DNA of 64,000 bases from 2-02-FULL-55-14 sp964473365 (GCA_964473365.1 CAYYOV010000009.1:1-64000); one strand, 5' to 3'. Numbered from the stretch's first letter, positions 35,342-45,067 are shown. Notes: generated by a model from the sequence alone, not told the origin. Program-made: numbers and translations.

Positions 35342-37528
35342 CTACTTTGGCGCCACGATGAGCACCGCCGGTTCTGCAGAGGGATGTTCTTCCAACTCCG
35401 CCTTCACCAGCGTGAGCATCTGTTCCTTCGTTGCGACGCCGCTCAGATCGACCACCCTGCCTGAGAGCAAGAGGAAGACGTCTGGCACGAGGCCTCCTGC
35501 ATCGCCAAACGAGGTCATGGATTCGGCCAAACTGTCCAATCGGGAGCTCGCAGTTCGAACCGTCACGTGTTCGACCGCGGCATTCGACAGCTTCAGTCGG
35601 ACCACTCCATCGGTCCCAACGACTCGAACCGGTCGACGCTCCGACGCGATCCATCCGAAGAACCGCCGTGTGCGCTGGTATCCTTGAAACACGCGGAGAA
35701 ATGCCGTCGAACCCACCTGATCGATGGGCGCGTCCAGAGGTCCCATTGAAACGTTTGCGATGCGCCGGATCTCATCGTCGGGCATGTGACGAGCCATGAG
35801 GTCGCGCGTACGAAGTTCGGGCACGCCCGTCGCCACCGCGATCAGCCGCTTTTGTTTTGGGTCGACCTCGACCCGCACTTCGATCGAGTCGGCCGAGGCC
35901 CCCATTGCTGCTACTGACGCTGCCGCATCCGTACGGATCCGGAGGATATCCGCCTCCGTGGGTGAGATCACACTTCGTTCGATCGTGTCGCGGATCATGC
36001 CCAATGCCGCCCCGATCGCAGAGATCACCTCAGCATGGTTAGAGATCGCATAGGGAAGATCACTCTGCCGAGCTGTCTCCGGGACGACGGCCTCTGCACC
36101 TCCGCCCCCCCCGACAAGCGACAAGAGCCCGCGGTCCAGGTCATATTCGCTGATGAATTGCTCAACGACCCGGGAGACTTTCCTGGACGCGGTCTCAAGA
36201 ACGGTCTTTGCCCAAAGGGACGGTTCCTGGCCCACCACGGGGCGCAACAGGTCCGCCAGTCGGTTCACGGTCTCCTTGTTGCCCTTTGCGTAGCCCGAAG
36301 GCGTCTCCGACAGGTTCAACGCATCCGTGGTGGTGATGGCCAGCGCCGGGGCCGAACCGTCTGCCGGGACAAGCGCAGCATAATCATCCGGGTCGCCCGG
36401 CCTTGGACGAACGCTTCGGGCCGAAACGTTGGCGAGCCGCTGTGGAGGGCTGAACGAAGGATACAGCATACCGGCGATATGCGCGCTGCGCGGCCCGACG
36501 TCAACGACCTTCCCATGGTGCCACCGAACCATCGAGCCTCCGCCGATGCCGACGGTACGAATGTCGAGCGTCTTCACGAACAACCGATGTCCCCCGACCT
36601 CCGACGTGCGCACCATCGGACGCCCGTTCTTGATGATGGAGATATCCGTGCTGGTGCCGCCGACTTCGAGGAAGAGACCGTCGGACACGCGCGCATACAT
36701 CAACGCGGCTGCCACTCCGGCCGCCGGACCCGACAGCATCGTCAGGATCGGACGGCGCCGCATTTCCTGGATGTCCATGATGCCGCCGTCGCTTCGCATG
36801 ATCATCAGCGGCGTCGTGATGCCCGCCTTTCGCACGGACCGCTCGGTCATGTTCGCCGCTTCAAGCATCTTTGGTAACATCGACGCATTGATGACCGCGG
36901 TTCGGGTCCGAACGCGCAGTCCGTAGAGCTGCGAGATATCTGCAGCGGCAGTCACAAGAAGTCCCTGTGCCTGAAGGAGCGCTGCCGCCTCGTGCTCACG
37001 CGCGGGGTCATCCACCCCGAATGCCTCACTGATGACGAAGACCTCGGCACCTTCTGACCGAAGTTCCTGAGCAATTCGTATAACGGCCTCCGCGGGGACT
37101 CCTTCCGTCACATCAACGTAGCGATGGCAGGTCTCGAGATACTTGCCGGGAGCGAGTTCGATGCCTCCCACCCGCGTCTGACGTCGAGCCAACCAGCCGT
37201 CTCCCTTTCGGCCGAGGCCTATGATTCCGACCCGTGCCACGTCCCCCTCGAGGAGTGCATTGGTCGCTTGAGTCGTGCTATGTGCAATGAGCGAGACCTC
37301 TGACGGCCGAACCTTGGCTGTTCTGAGCAAAGCCTCCATCGCCTCGACGACGCCTCGCGCAACCCCCTCCTTCGCAGCATGCGTCGTTGGAACAACAGCC
37401 GTCCCCAAAAGTCTCAAGGACGACGCTTCGAGGGCCACGGCGTGCGTGAACGTTCCCCCAACGTCAATGCCGATCTTGACCTGGCGCCTCGAGCGCTTCT
37501 GTTTCGCTATGGAAGGTCTTTTAGCCAT
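35342..37528 (-). CDS. Hydantoinase/5-oxoprolinase HyuA-like protein
   Basis: Member of the HyuA/OPLAH family: ATP-dependent ring-opening or acetone-carboxylase-like beta subunits. The ASKHA-type phosphate loop KIGIDVGGTFTHAVAL (about 18-33) follows a basic N-terminus (MAKRPSIAKQKRSRRQ). Other blocks are LIAHSTTQATNALLEG, INASMLPKML, MRSDGGIMDIQEMRRRPILTMLSGPAAGVAAAL and VGGTSTDISII. It is 728 residues, with a C-terminal extension of about 180 residues past the usual core. The HyuB partner is missing from the window, so the reaction is uncertain. It precedes a permease and an FAD oxidoreductase on the same strand. Confidence 0.83.
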   Translation of the reverse strand: MAKRPSIAKQKRSRRQVKIGIDVGGTFTHAVALEASSLRLLGTAVVPTTHAAKEGVARGVVEAMEALLRTAKVRPSEVSLIAHSTTQATNALLEGDVARVGIIGLGRKGDGWLARRQTRVGGIELAPGKYLETCHRYVDVTEGVPAEAVIRIAQELRSEGAEVFVISEAFGVDDPAREHEAAALLQAQGLLVTAAADISQLYGLRVRTRTAVINASMLPKMLEAANMTERSVRKAGITTPLMIMRSDGGIMDIQEMRRRPILTMLSGPAAGVAAALMYARVSDGLFLEVGGTSTDISIIKNGRPMVRTSEVGGHRLFVKTLDIRTVGIGGGSMVRWHHGKVVDVGPRSAHIAGMLYPSFSPPQRLANVSARSVRPRPGDPDDYAALVPADGSAPALAITTTDALNLSETPSGYAKGNKETVNRLADLLRPVVGQEPSLWAKTVLETASRKVSRVVEQFISEYDLDRGLLSLVGGGGGAEAVVPETARQSDLPYAISNHAEVISAIGAALGMIRDTIERSVISPTEADILRIRTDAAASVAAMGASADSIEVRVEVDPKQKRLIAVATGVPELRTRDLMARHMPDDEIRRIANVSMGPLDAPIDQVGSTAFLRVFQGYQRTRRFFGWIASERRPVRVVGTDGVVRLKLSNAAVEHVTVRTASSRLDSLAESMTSFGDAGGLVPDVFLLLSGRVVDLSGVATKEQMLTLVKAELEEHPSAEPAVLIVAPK

Positions 37529-37541
37529 GGGGTACTGTTAG

Positions 37542-37612
37542 CCGCAGAGGCCGCAACGGGGCGTTGAACGATCCGTCACGCTTCGTCCTTGCGCTCTGTG
37601 CGTTCTCTGCGG
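37542..37612. repeat. Inverted CCGCAGAG repeat between hyuA-like and permease genes
   Basis: The 95-base gap holds CCGCAGAG at 37542-37549 and its complement CTCTGCGG at 37605-37612. The right part (37584-37613) reads as a pseudo-repeat of the kind CTTGCGCTCTGTGCGTTCTCTGCGGTT, a purine/pyrimidine-biased interspersed element style I recall from other environmental genomes. No promoter or terminator is evident. Confidence 0.45.
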
Positions 37613-37623
37613 TTCAGTCCTCG

Positions 37624-39111
37624 TCAATAGAACAACGCACCTGCAATGCACAGCCCGAGCAGGGCAGCCATCCACGCGTACGGCAGCGTACGCCACATGA
37701 TCTCGTTCACATCGATGCGGACCTCGTTGGCCACCCAGACATTCTGCGTATTCGTGGGATCGCTGATGCCCTGGATGATCCCAAGCGACATCAGAATACC
37801 CATGACCGCACCGGCGGGGACTCCGGTCGCCAGCAGGATACCTCCGACGCCATAGCCGAGCCCCCACACATTCAATGGGCCACGATACAAGGCGAGCGGT
37901 CCGAGCAACGTGAACAGGACGACGTAATTCCATCCCGACGTCGGGACGATCAGCGACAACAGGGGCTTCATGTCGCTCATGACAGGCCACTCTGTGACGC
38001 CGGCGACTGCCGCATCAGCAAACCAGGAGCGACCAGGGCCTGTCGTCGTGGGTCCGAGGATGGCGCTCAGCAGCATGCCGATCCCGAGCATGAGGACGAC
38101 GGCGGGGATCACGCTCGAGCTTCCTTCGATCACGGAACGGGTGACCATGTTGACCGACCCCTTGCGCAAAGTCACAAGGATGCCGTAGACGAACGCTGCA
38201 ATAAACGCTGCGACGTATGGGATCCCGAACAGGAGGATCAACAGGAGGGGCACAAGCGGAGTGGCGTATGCCCATGCTGAAACGCGTGTCTCCTGGACAG
38301 CTGAACGCGAACGCCAATACCTCCACACGCGTGAGACCACGCCATAGACGAGGACCGCCGCGAGCAACCAGCGCAACGGTTCGGCAAGCCACGTCCACGC
38401 CGTTCCGTCGACCATGAGGGCCAGTATTCCCACGCCCCCTGCCACCACGGCCATCACGGCCAGCGATCGCCGTATGGTTCGAAACCGGACGGAGCCGCCC
38501 CGAAGGAGTTCGATCGTGAGGAACGCGACCGCCACCAGCGCCGTCAGCCCGAAGAGCGTTGCAGCGTACGACGACACGACGGAATCCTCCAACCGAAGGA
38601 CAGATCGATAGACCGCCCAGTTGTTAGCGTTCAACAATCCGCCCAGGCTGATCCCGACGAGAAGCACGCCGGCTGCCACATGTTCCCGCATTCCCAACGA
38701 GAGCAGGATCGGCAGGATCACAGCTCCGACCATGATCACGGCCCCGAGTCCGCCGATCGTCGTGAAGAGCAAGGTCACGATCGACAACATCACCAATGCC
38801 ACAAGCAGCGGATTATCACCGGCGAACTCAGCTCCGCGCCGGACGATCTGCTCGGCAACGCCTGATCGCTGCAGCAATTGGCTGACCATTCCGCCAAAGA
38901 ACGAGATCACCATGGGGTCTGCCAGGCGAAGGGCGCCGTCCGCCAGGATCGCCGAGCTCACGTCCACCCAAGTCAGATGTCCGCTGAAGACCTGGACAAC
39001 CCCTATCCCGAATGCCATCATCGGAAGGGCAAGCACCGCCGGCAGCTTCCTGAGGAACATCAGAGCTGCCGCGATGACGAACAGGAGAAGGATCAGGAGC
39101 GCATTCACCAT
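37624..39111 (-). CDS. Membrane permease, GntP/CitM-like ion transporter superfamily
   Basis: A 495-residue polytopic protein with about 12-13 helices and two repeated halves (VALVMLSIVTLLFTTIGGLGAVIMVGAVILPILLSLG, then VIEGSSSVIPAVVLMLGIGMLLSAI and LSLIVPTSGWNYVVLFTL). The pattern of re-entrant serine/threonine-rich loops suits gluconate, citrate or other carboxylate carriers. The substrate cannot be named. It follows the FAD oxidoreductase by six bases; both probably serve uptake and oxidation of one compound (inference). Start ATG 39111. Confidence 0.75.
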   Translation of the reverse strand: MVNALLILLLFVIAAALMFLRKLPAVLALPMMAFGIGVVQVFSGHLTWVDVSSAILADGALRLADPMVISFFGGMVSQLLQRSGVAEQIVRRGAEFAGDNPLLVALVMLSIVTLLFTTIGGLGAVIMVGAVILPILLSLGMREHVAAGVLLVGISLGGLLNANNWAVYRSVLRLEDSVVSSYAATLFGLTALVAVAFLTIELLRGGSVRFRTIRRSLAVMAVVAGGVGILALMVDGTAWTWLAEPLRWLLAAVLVYGVVSRVWRYWRSRSAVQETRVSAWAYATPLVPLLLILLFGIPYVAAFIAAFVYGILVTLRKGSVNMVTRSVIEGSSSVIPAVVLMLGIGMLLSAILGPTTTGPGRSWFADAAVAGVTEWPVMSDMKPLLSLIVPTSGWNYVVLFTLLGPLALYRGPLNVWGLGYGVGGILLATGVPAGAVMGILMSLGIIQGISDPTNTQNVWVANEVRIDVNEIMWRTLPYAWMAALLGLCIAGALFY

Positions 39112-39117
39112 GGCAGG

Positions 39118-40509
39118 TCAGAGCCTCGCCCCGAGTCGTTTGAGCTCCGCACGCAATGCAATGCCATCGACCTTTCTCAACGGGATCTTCGCACTCAGAG
39201 ACATCGCCGCTGCCACTGCAGCCGCTTCCCCCATTGCTCGGCAGTTCGACTGGATCCGGATAGAACTTTGCGCCTCGAACGAGGCGGAGAGACACCGACC
39301 CGCCACCAATACGCCCTCTACGCCGAGAGGGACCAGACATCGATACGGCACCTCATGATATTCGCCAGGCGGCAATTTCGTCATGCCGGCCCGATCATCA
39401 CTCGGGTCCCGATGGACATCCAACGGGTAGTTGTTCCGGAGTATGGCATCCGGGAATTTCGCCGCTCCCAGCACTTCTTCGGTCGTCAGATAGTATTCTC
39501 CCCTGATGCGACGTGATTCCCGCACGCCCACCATCGGCGCCGACATCACAAGATACGCCCGCTCGCAGCCCGGCAGGTACTTCCGGCAGAAGGTCACATA
39601 GCGCCCGATGATCTCTCGCCCCTTGATCTGGGCCTGGGTCAAATGCCGCACGTCCGTTCCATCCACATCTTCTCGGATCCGGGGACAATTGAACGCGAGT
39701 TCATTCGGCCGGCCCGCCATCGAGAACACCTGGAAGTAGTCCCCGTCGCGCTCTTTTAGCACGCCATTCGTCACAGCCTGTCGAAAGATCGGTTCCAACG
39801 ACCATCCTTTTCCCCATACCATGGCGGTGTGGACGAGCAACACATCCGAGCCTTCTGCCACCTCCATCACGTCGTGTCGCCCAAGCGAACGGAGGAATTC
39901 CGCGAACCGCTTCAGATCGACGTTGCCGAGATGGAACCTGACCGAGAACGGCTGATTCCGGCCGGTCATCGGATCGCCCTGCTCGACCTTCACACCGGCC
40001 CTGTATGCGACATCCGCGTCACCCGAGGCATCGATGGTACGCTTCGCCTTGATGAAGCCGCGACCGGACTTGCTCAGCACGACAACGCCTGTGATCGCCC
40101 CACTGTCCACGACGGAATCCTCAAACATCGTGTAGTATTGGATCTCCGAGCCCGCTTCAATGACCATCTGCTCGAGGACGTACTTGAGCGATTCAGGATT
40201 GAACCAGCCACGGTTGCCGTCCCTCCACACGCCAGACTCCTGGACGGCGTTGAGCTTCCGGTTGATCTCCAGATCGATACCGCCATTCAACGGCTCCCCT
40301 CCGATCTGATTTGGCATCATGGGAGTCACGAGGGCGCCGGTCTGAGTTCCGCCCAGGGCCCCAAATTGCTCGACAACCAGCGTCCGCAACCCCTGGCGGC
40401 CTCCAGCGATCGCCGCTACGGCACCTGACGTACCACCGCCCACGACGAGCACGTCGACGTCAGCAATGGTTGGAATGCGTTGATCACGGATGTCTGACAA
40501 AGCGAGCAT
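39118..40509 (-). CDS. FAD-dependent oxidoreductase
   Basis: Flavoprotein of 463 residues. The N-terminal dinucleotide-binding motif is DVLVVGGGTSGAVAAIAGGRQG followed by E-containing VVEQFGALGGTQTGALV, the pattern of Pfam FAD_oxidored (PF12831) proteins. Later blocks are AKRTIDASGDADVAYRAGV and LVAGRCLSASFEAQSSIRIQSNC. No signal peptide. Substrate unknown; relatives occur in carbohydrate and uronate catabolic clusters. It starts the FAD-permease pair at ATG 40509; a TTTTCACG motif lies 10-20 bases upstream. Confidence 0.83.
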   Translation of the reverse strand: MLALSDIRDQRIPTIADVDVLVVGGGTSGAVAAIAGGRQGLRTLVVEQFGALGGTQTGALVTPMMPNQIGGEPLNGGIDLEINRKLNAVQESGVWRDGNRGWFNPESLKYVLEQMVIEAGSEIQYYTMFEDSVVDSGAITGVVVLSKSGRGFIKAKRTIDASGDADVAYRAGVKVEQGDPMTGRNQPFSVRFHLGNVDLKRFAEFLRSLGRHDVMEVAEGSDVLLVHTAMVWGKGWSLEPIFRQAVTNGVLKERDGDYFQVFSMAGRPNELAFNCPRIREDVDGTDVRHLTQAQIKGREIIGRYVTFCRKYLPGCERAYLVMSAPMVGVRESRRIRGEYYLTTEEVLGAAKFPDAILRNNYPLDVHRDPSDDRAGMTKLPPGEYHEVPYRCLVPLGVEGVLVAGRCLSASFEAQSSIRIQSNCRAMGEAAAVAAAMSLSAKIPLRKVDGIALRAELKRLGARL

Positions 40510-40518
40510 ATCACCGGA

Positions 40519-40530
40519 CGTGAAAATGGT
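40519..40530 (-). promoter_or_regulatory. ACCATTTTCACG motif upstream of the FAD oxidoreductase
   Basis: The 12-mer CGTGAAAATGGT on the plus strand (ACCATTTTCACG on minus) recurs exactly at 55432-55443 upstream of the GHL10-NAGPA gene. The related TTTTCACAGGACC occurs at 49574-49562 and 55453-55441. This is a candidate shared regulator site; nothing else is recognised in 40510-40600. Confidence 0.35.
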
Positions 40531-40600
40531 ACCAGATCAGCGAGTTATTCGGGCAAGCCGGAATGGAGCGGAGGCCTTCAGGTGGAGCTCAGACCGTTCG

Positions 40601-41320
40601 TCATAGGCGAGCATGGAGACCGATGCGAACATCCACCATCTGCATTCCGCTGACGTTCTCCATGTCGAGGGCGAGCGCCGGCCAGAGCTCGCCGATGATC
40701 AGCTTATAGCGGAGCCCGAGCGAGAGCCACAGGGGCTCGAACGCCCGGATACGAATGTCCGACCCAACCTCAAACCCACCGCTCCATTCCTGCTGACGAT
40801 TTTCGGGGACATTCAGGATGGCCAACGGGACTGAGGTCCCGGCGGAATCGGCTACGAGCGTCCCTTTGAACGCGCCGCGCAAGCTTGCCCAGCGATAGAA
40901 CCCGAAGCCGAACGAGCCGTCTGCCTCGATGAGGTCGCTGCGGAAAACAGGCACCGTACCGATGGCCAGTACGCCGACAGCCTGGACGTTTACATCGAGA
41001 CCGGTCAGCGGGAGTTCGAACACACGGTCAACGCCCGATACCTCCTTCTTCCGCCGCAACACCAACGCCTTCGTGTTCTCCTTCGTAAAGGTAAGCATTT
41101 CGAGGCGCGCACCCCAATGTGGTTCATCGTCTCCCGCTGGCTGGAACAACACGCCCCCACTCCATCCCGCGCTGACACGGTTCGAAAGCGATCCCAGCGG
41201 TACGGCGATTCCACCCTCCACACCAACAACGGTCGGAGACAGGATCAACTGCCCCAAGCTTCCGTTGGAGATCGCAATGAGGGACAGGGCCGACCATATG
41301 ACAATTCGGACGGTTTTCAA
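40601..41320 (-). CDS. Small outer-membrane beta-barrel protein
   Basis: No family recognised. 239 residues with a signal peptide (MKTVRIVIWSALSLIAISNGSLGQ, about 24 residues) and alternating hydrophobic strands (WSGGVLFQPAGD, HWGARLEMLTFT, GFGFYRWASLRG, LWLSLGLRYKLIIGEL) ending in VDVRIGLHARL, a typical last strand for BAM insertion. It is therefore likely an outer-membrane porin-fold protein. The TTG start at 41320 overlaps the previous gene's stop (TTGA); it is last in the TonB/PorV operon. Confidence 0.75.
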   Translation of the reverse strand: MKTVRIVIWSALSLIAISNGSLGQLILSPTVVGVEGGIAVPLGSLSNRVSAGWSGGVLFQPAGDDEPHWGARLEMLTFTKENTKALVLRRKKEVSGVDRVFELPLTGLDVNVQAVGVLAIGTVPVFRSDLIEADGSFGFGFYRWASLRGAFKGTLVADSAGTSVPLAILNVPENRQQEWSGGFEVGSDIRIRAFEPLWLSLGLRYKLIIGELWPALALDMENVSGMQMVDVRIGLHARL

Positions 41321-42051
41321 TAGAGGAACTCCAACGCAAGCCGACCCGTCACGGAGCGGTCGAATGGCATCTCATCGTAACCCATGGAGCCTGAGGTGGG
41401 TATGATCTGCACGAATCGTCCTCCCGCACGGAGGCGGAGCAGTTCCGAGATACGGACCGAAACATCGATGGAAGCCATGCCGAACGCGGGATTCCCCTGT
41501 TTCGGGTTTGAGAACTGCTCATATGTGTATTCAAATGTGTGGTCTGCCGCGGCAAAATATCGAGACCAGTGTTCCTGGAGGTAGAGCTTTCGGGTGAAGA
41601 AGATGATCCCGCCGCCCACTGACGGTATGATCGAGATGTCCTCTCCGAGCGCGATGGCATAGTGCAACGACACCGAGATCGGAACTGCCTGCATCCGCTG
41701 GAATGGAGTCAGCGTAGCGCTGATGATCGATGAATCAGGGCCCCGTACGATCGATTGGACCAATCCCGCGTAGCGATCGTTCCAGAATGTCCAATTCCAC
41801 TTCTGGAGTGCACTGTCCTGATCGATGGAGTAGCGTTCATATCCCACCCCCACCGAAAGCGAAAGGTCGCCCACCAGACTGATGCGCAGGTCCACGCCAG
41901 TCGCAAGCCCATGGGCCTCGTTGACGCGGATCCGCTCCGAGATCGAGCGGACAAAACCGCCGTTGACCAAGACCGCTTCAACCTGGGCCGACATCGACGA
42001 AATGACGACGGCCATGATCATGCCGACCCGTATGGCGCGACGGGAGATCAT
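41317..42051 (-). CDS. Outer-membrane beta-barrel protein
   Basis: No specific family recognised. 244 residues with a signal peptide (about 22, ending SSMSAQ), then strands of an OmpW/OmpX-like barrel: LSLSVGVGYERYSID, VPISVSLHYAIALGED, ISIIPSVGGGIIFFTRK, LLRLRAGGRFVQII, and terminal VTGRLALEFLY with aromatic end. The ATG at 42051 overlaps the PorV-family stop by four bases, and its own stop overlaps the next start. Confidence 0.78.
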   Translation of the reverse strand: MISRRAIRVGMIMAVVISSMSAQVEAVLVNGGFVRSISERIRVNEAHGLATGVDLRISLVGDLSLSVGVGYERYSIDQDSALQKWNWTFWNDRYAGLVQSIVRGPDSSIISATLTPFQRMQAVPISVSLHYAIALGEDISIIPSVGGGIIFFTRKLYLQEHWSRYFAAADHTFEYTYEQFSNPKQGNPAFGMASIDVSVRISELLRLRAGGRFVQIIPTSGSMGYDEMPFDRSVTGRLALEFLY

Positions 42052-42980
42052 ATCTGCACCTGCGCCGAGAACCGCAGTACATCTCCCAGTCGCCCGAACA
42101 GGACGTATGCAAAGTCGAGATCTACCGGCAGACCGATATTGGACCTGATCCCGAGCCCGAAGCTATGGTCTTCTTCATCATAGCCGAATTTATGACCGTA
42201 TCGCAGCGTGATCGATTCCTGCCACGAGAGCTCGACCCCGGCGTGCACGCGTTCGTCGTTGTCGCTCGGGTGCAAGGCGACTGCCATGACGGTGATCCGG
42301 AGCGGATCGCCGTTCTCTCCAAGGAGGTCCATCGCTGCCCCCAATCGGAGCGTCGAAGGCATCCGGAACTCATCGTTGATGAACTTCGCATTCGTGCCAA
42401 AGTTCTGGATGACCGCCGCCAAGCGCAGGGAGCGGAATCCCGTATGATAGATGATGCCGCCGTCAAGAAGTACGTTGCTGGCGTGGTAGACGTCGATGCG
42501 CTCTTCCACATATTTGAGCGACAGACCAAAAGCGAACTTGTCCGTCAGTTTCCGCCCATACGAAAGTCCCACAGCCATGGAACGCGCGCTGAACGTTCCC
42601 ATGGAGGAGAATTCACGGGTCCCAAGTTCACGTACCGTACGATCCATCGAGCCGTGGTCCATCACGTTCACCGATACACCAACAAGCCCGACGCTGAGCG
42701 GCACAGCATAGGCCAGCCCATAATGCGATATCCCCGCGACCCATGGAGAGTACGAGAGCCCGACGGCTTGGGCTTCCATTCCGTACGCAGGTCCGGCCGG
42801 ATTGAGAAAGAGCCCAAGCGGTCCCGGATCAGCCCCCGCCAGGCCCGTCTCACCAAGTGCGGCATCGCGCGCAGACATCGGCACTTCAAGGAACGTGAAC
42901 CCTGCCGTGGCCGTGCGCTTAAAGGTCTGGGCCGTGAGCCCAGCCGTGACGGCGATGACCAGGAGGAGGGCCCGTTTCAT
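42048..42980 (-). CDS. PorV/PorQ-family outer-membrane protein
   Basis: FadL-like barrel of the family used in T9SS for shuttling or releasing cargo. Signal peptide MKRALLLVIAVTAGLTAQ, then the diagnostic FLEVPMSARDAALGETGLAGADPGPLGLFLNPAGPA block, AVGLSYSPWVAGISHYGLAYA, and barrel strands to VLRFSAQVQI. The length of 310 residues is normal. It is translationally coupled on both sides (ATGA overlaps), immediately downstream of a T9SS cargo gene, which suggests a dedicated cargo partner (inference). Confidence 0.88.
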   Translation of the reverse strand: MKRALLLVIAVTAGLTAQTFKRTATAGFTFLEVPMSARDAALGETGLAGADPGPLGLFLNPAGPAYGMEAQAVGLSYSPWVAGISHYGLAYAVPLSVGLVGVSVNVMDHGSMDRTVRELGTREFSSMGTFSARSMAVGLSYGRKLTDKFAFGLSLKYVEERIDVYHASNVLLDGGIIYHTGFRSLRLAAVIQNFGTNAKFINDEFRMPSTLRLGAAMDLLGENGDPLRITVMAVALHPSDNDERVHAGVELSWQESITLRYGHKFGYDEEDHSFGLGIRSNIGLPVDLDFAYVLFGRLGDVLRFSAQVQI

Positions 42981-45067
42981 CGCACGATCGCCAATTTGCC
43001 GATCTTCGTTCCCATCGGCGATTCAACATGGTAGATATAGATGCCGCTCTCCACGAACTGACCGAAGTCGGTCAACTGATCCCAGGGAACGATACCGCCG
43101 AACCCATCCGGAACGACAAGCGTCTTGACCAGATCTCCCCGGACGGTATAGATGCGGATCGTTGCGGGATTCGGGACATTGACGAACTGGATCTCGTCCC
43201 CTTGCGTCGGCTGCGAGAACCCCTCGCCAATGACGTACGGATTCGGCACGACGAGGATCCTGTCGATCGACGACGACGCCGGCAACGTCATCTTGAATGG
43301 CGAGGTCGTCCGGTTGGCGAAGAGGGACGATTCAAGTGGCGGAACACGATTATTACCCGTCTCAGGGAAGACCGCCGACGGATTGACCGGCCATGAGACC
43401 TTCCCTGTGTCGTACGCCGTCAAGGCATAGTAATAGCCCGTGCCGACATCGCCAGTTGAGTCGATATACACGTAGCGTCCTGTCGAGCCGTCGTAGTACC
43501 GTGCATCCCCTTTCGTCACGGTGCCGATCTGCGTCCAGGGCCCGATGGGCAAGTACGACGACCGATACAGTCGGTAACCGGCGAGATCGAACGTGCCGTC
43601 GTCCGGGTCAGCAAGCGATTCCGTCTCCGTGCCCCAGGAAATTGTCGTGGCAGCGAAGCCGGGGCGGTCCCGCAGATAATCGAGCGCAAACACCGGCGCG
43701 GCCGGTGGATCCGGATGATTCAGGCCCGGCTGGCTGGCGATGCGCGACTGATCGTATGTGAATTGGGCCTTGCGCGCGCTTGTTTGGAAGATCGTTGACC
43801 CAGCGCCAATGCTCGCCTTCGAGGCCGTAGGATTCACGACGACGCTGTAGTCGACGCCGTCCACGATCTCGGCCACGGCGACGACGACCGAATCCCCGGG
43901 AGCGAGATTCCACGGACCAAGCGACATCAGCGACCATACACGCGTACGTCGCATTTGGAGCGTGTCGGACGACGATGCGATCGGATTCGTGGCGTTGGCC
44001 GGATCGCGAAGGACGTCGTACCGCGATTCGAACGTCGCCTTGCCGGTGAAGGGCCCGCCCTGATCGATCGAGGGACTTCCGCCTGACCAGGCGATCTTGT
44101 TGACGCGTGTCGTTTGACCAAGCTTGTTCGGACTCGCGTACAGCAGTTTGACGCCAGCGTGTCCAGGGGCCAGCCATTCGCCTGTGGCATCCCCATTCGG
44201 TCCAATGGGTCCTTGTGTCCGGGACCGCATGTATTCCTCATCCTCGGGAGTGTCGAGATAGTCCCCGGACCGAGCCCACATCATGTTGTATGTCGGATGG
44301 GCCGGATTGGCGCTGAGCGGTCCGAAGTGGTAGGTACCGCGTGAACCCGATGGGAGCGTCGGGAACAAGACCGTCCAGGCCCGAGAGTTGACGTGAAGCC
44401 CGTAGACGGCGAGTGCATAGAAGTCGAACAGCGTATCCTGAACGGCTCGGGACGTATCGAGCGCCCGGATCTCGGACGAGATGTTCTTGAAGGTGTACTC
44501 GTGAATGATGTAGTTCTCGTCGCGCCGGGAGCCGCTCCACTGATGGGAGAGCCGTGTGACCCGCACCGGCAGCTGCCGCTCGCGATCGTCAGTACGGTTG
44601 TAATTCAGATTGTATTCCCACGAGGTCTCGATGACCTCCTCTCCCACTCGCCCTGTCGTCTTCAAGTAGTGGTTGGCGCCGCCAGGATACCGGTGACGAT
44701 GCTTTGTCACGATATACTTGGCGCTTGCCTCGTTGGCGATGCTGCTGGCGTAGATCGCCCAGTCCTCCACGGCGAAGACCGAATCGTTCCCCTTTTTCGC
44801 TCCAACGTAGAATCCACCCGTGACCATGTGAGACGGTGGGCCGCCGATATCGCGCGCGATCCACGTATCGTCGAAGCCTGGCCAGTCGAGTCCGATACCC
44901 CGCCGCCCCCAGTTGCTGTAGACGGGTCCCACTTTCCCAGCCTGTAGCGAATGCCACAACATGCCTCGCCGAAAATTGAGGATCGGAGATTCCACCTGGG
45001 CGGACAAATCGACGCCCGCGAGAGCAATGAGGCACAATGGAAGGATATGACGGAGCGAGGGTCGCAT
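42977..45067 (-). CDS. T9SS-secreted surface protein with Fn3-like domain
   Basis: Exported protein of 696 residues: signal peptide (MRPSLRHILPLCLIALAGVDLSAQ), a large N-terminal region of unknown fold (LNFRRGMLWHSLQAGK, YVGAKKGNDSVFAVEDWAIY), a fibronectin-III-like segment (about 510-590, FDLAGYRLYRSSYLPIGPWTQIG) and a C-terminal sorting domain (VVPNPYVIGEGF, FVESGIYIYHVESPMGTKIGKLAIVR). The start ATG 45067 shares its first base with the receptor's stop (TGATG); the longer frame lies in the receptor gene. Function unknown, probably the surface partner of the TonB receptor. Confidence 0.82.
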   Translation of the reverse strand: MRPSLRHILPLCLIALAGVDLSAQVESPILNFRRGMLWHSLQAGKVGPVYSNWGRRGIGLDWPGFDDTWIARDIGGPPSHMVTGGFYVGAKKGNDSVFAVEDWAIYASSIANEASAKYIVTKHRHRYPGGANHYLKTTGRVGEEVIETSWEYNLNYNRTDDRERQLPVRVTRLSHQWSGSRRDENYIIHEYTFKNISSEIRALDTSRAVQDTLFDFYALAVYGLHVNSRAWTVLFPTLPSGSRGTYHFGPLSANPAHPTYNMMWARSGDYLDTPEDEEYMRSRTQGPIGPNGDATGEWLAPGHAGVKLLYASPNKLGQTTRVNKIAWSGGSPSIDQGGPFTGKATFESRYDVLRDPANATNPIASSSDTLQMRRTRVWSLMSLGPWNLAPGDSVVVAVAEIVDGVDYSVVVNPTASKASIGAGSTIFQTSARKAQFTYDQSRIASQPGLNHPDPPAAPVFALDYLRDRPGFAATTISWGTETESLADPDDGTFDLAGYRLYRSSYLPIGPWTQIGTVTKGDARYYDGSTGRYVYIDSTGDVGTGYYYALTAYDTGKVSWPVNPSAVFPETGNNRVPPLESSLFANRTTSPFKMTLPASSSIDRILVVPNPYVIGEGFSQPTQGDEIQFVNVPNPATIRIYTVRGDLVKTLVVPDGFGGIVPWDQLTDFGQFVESGIYIYHVESPMGTKIGKLAIVR

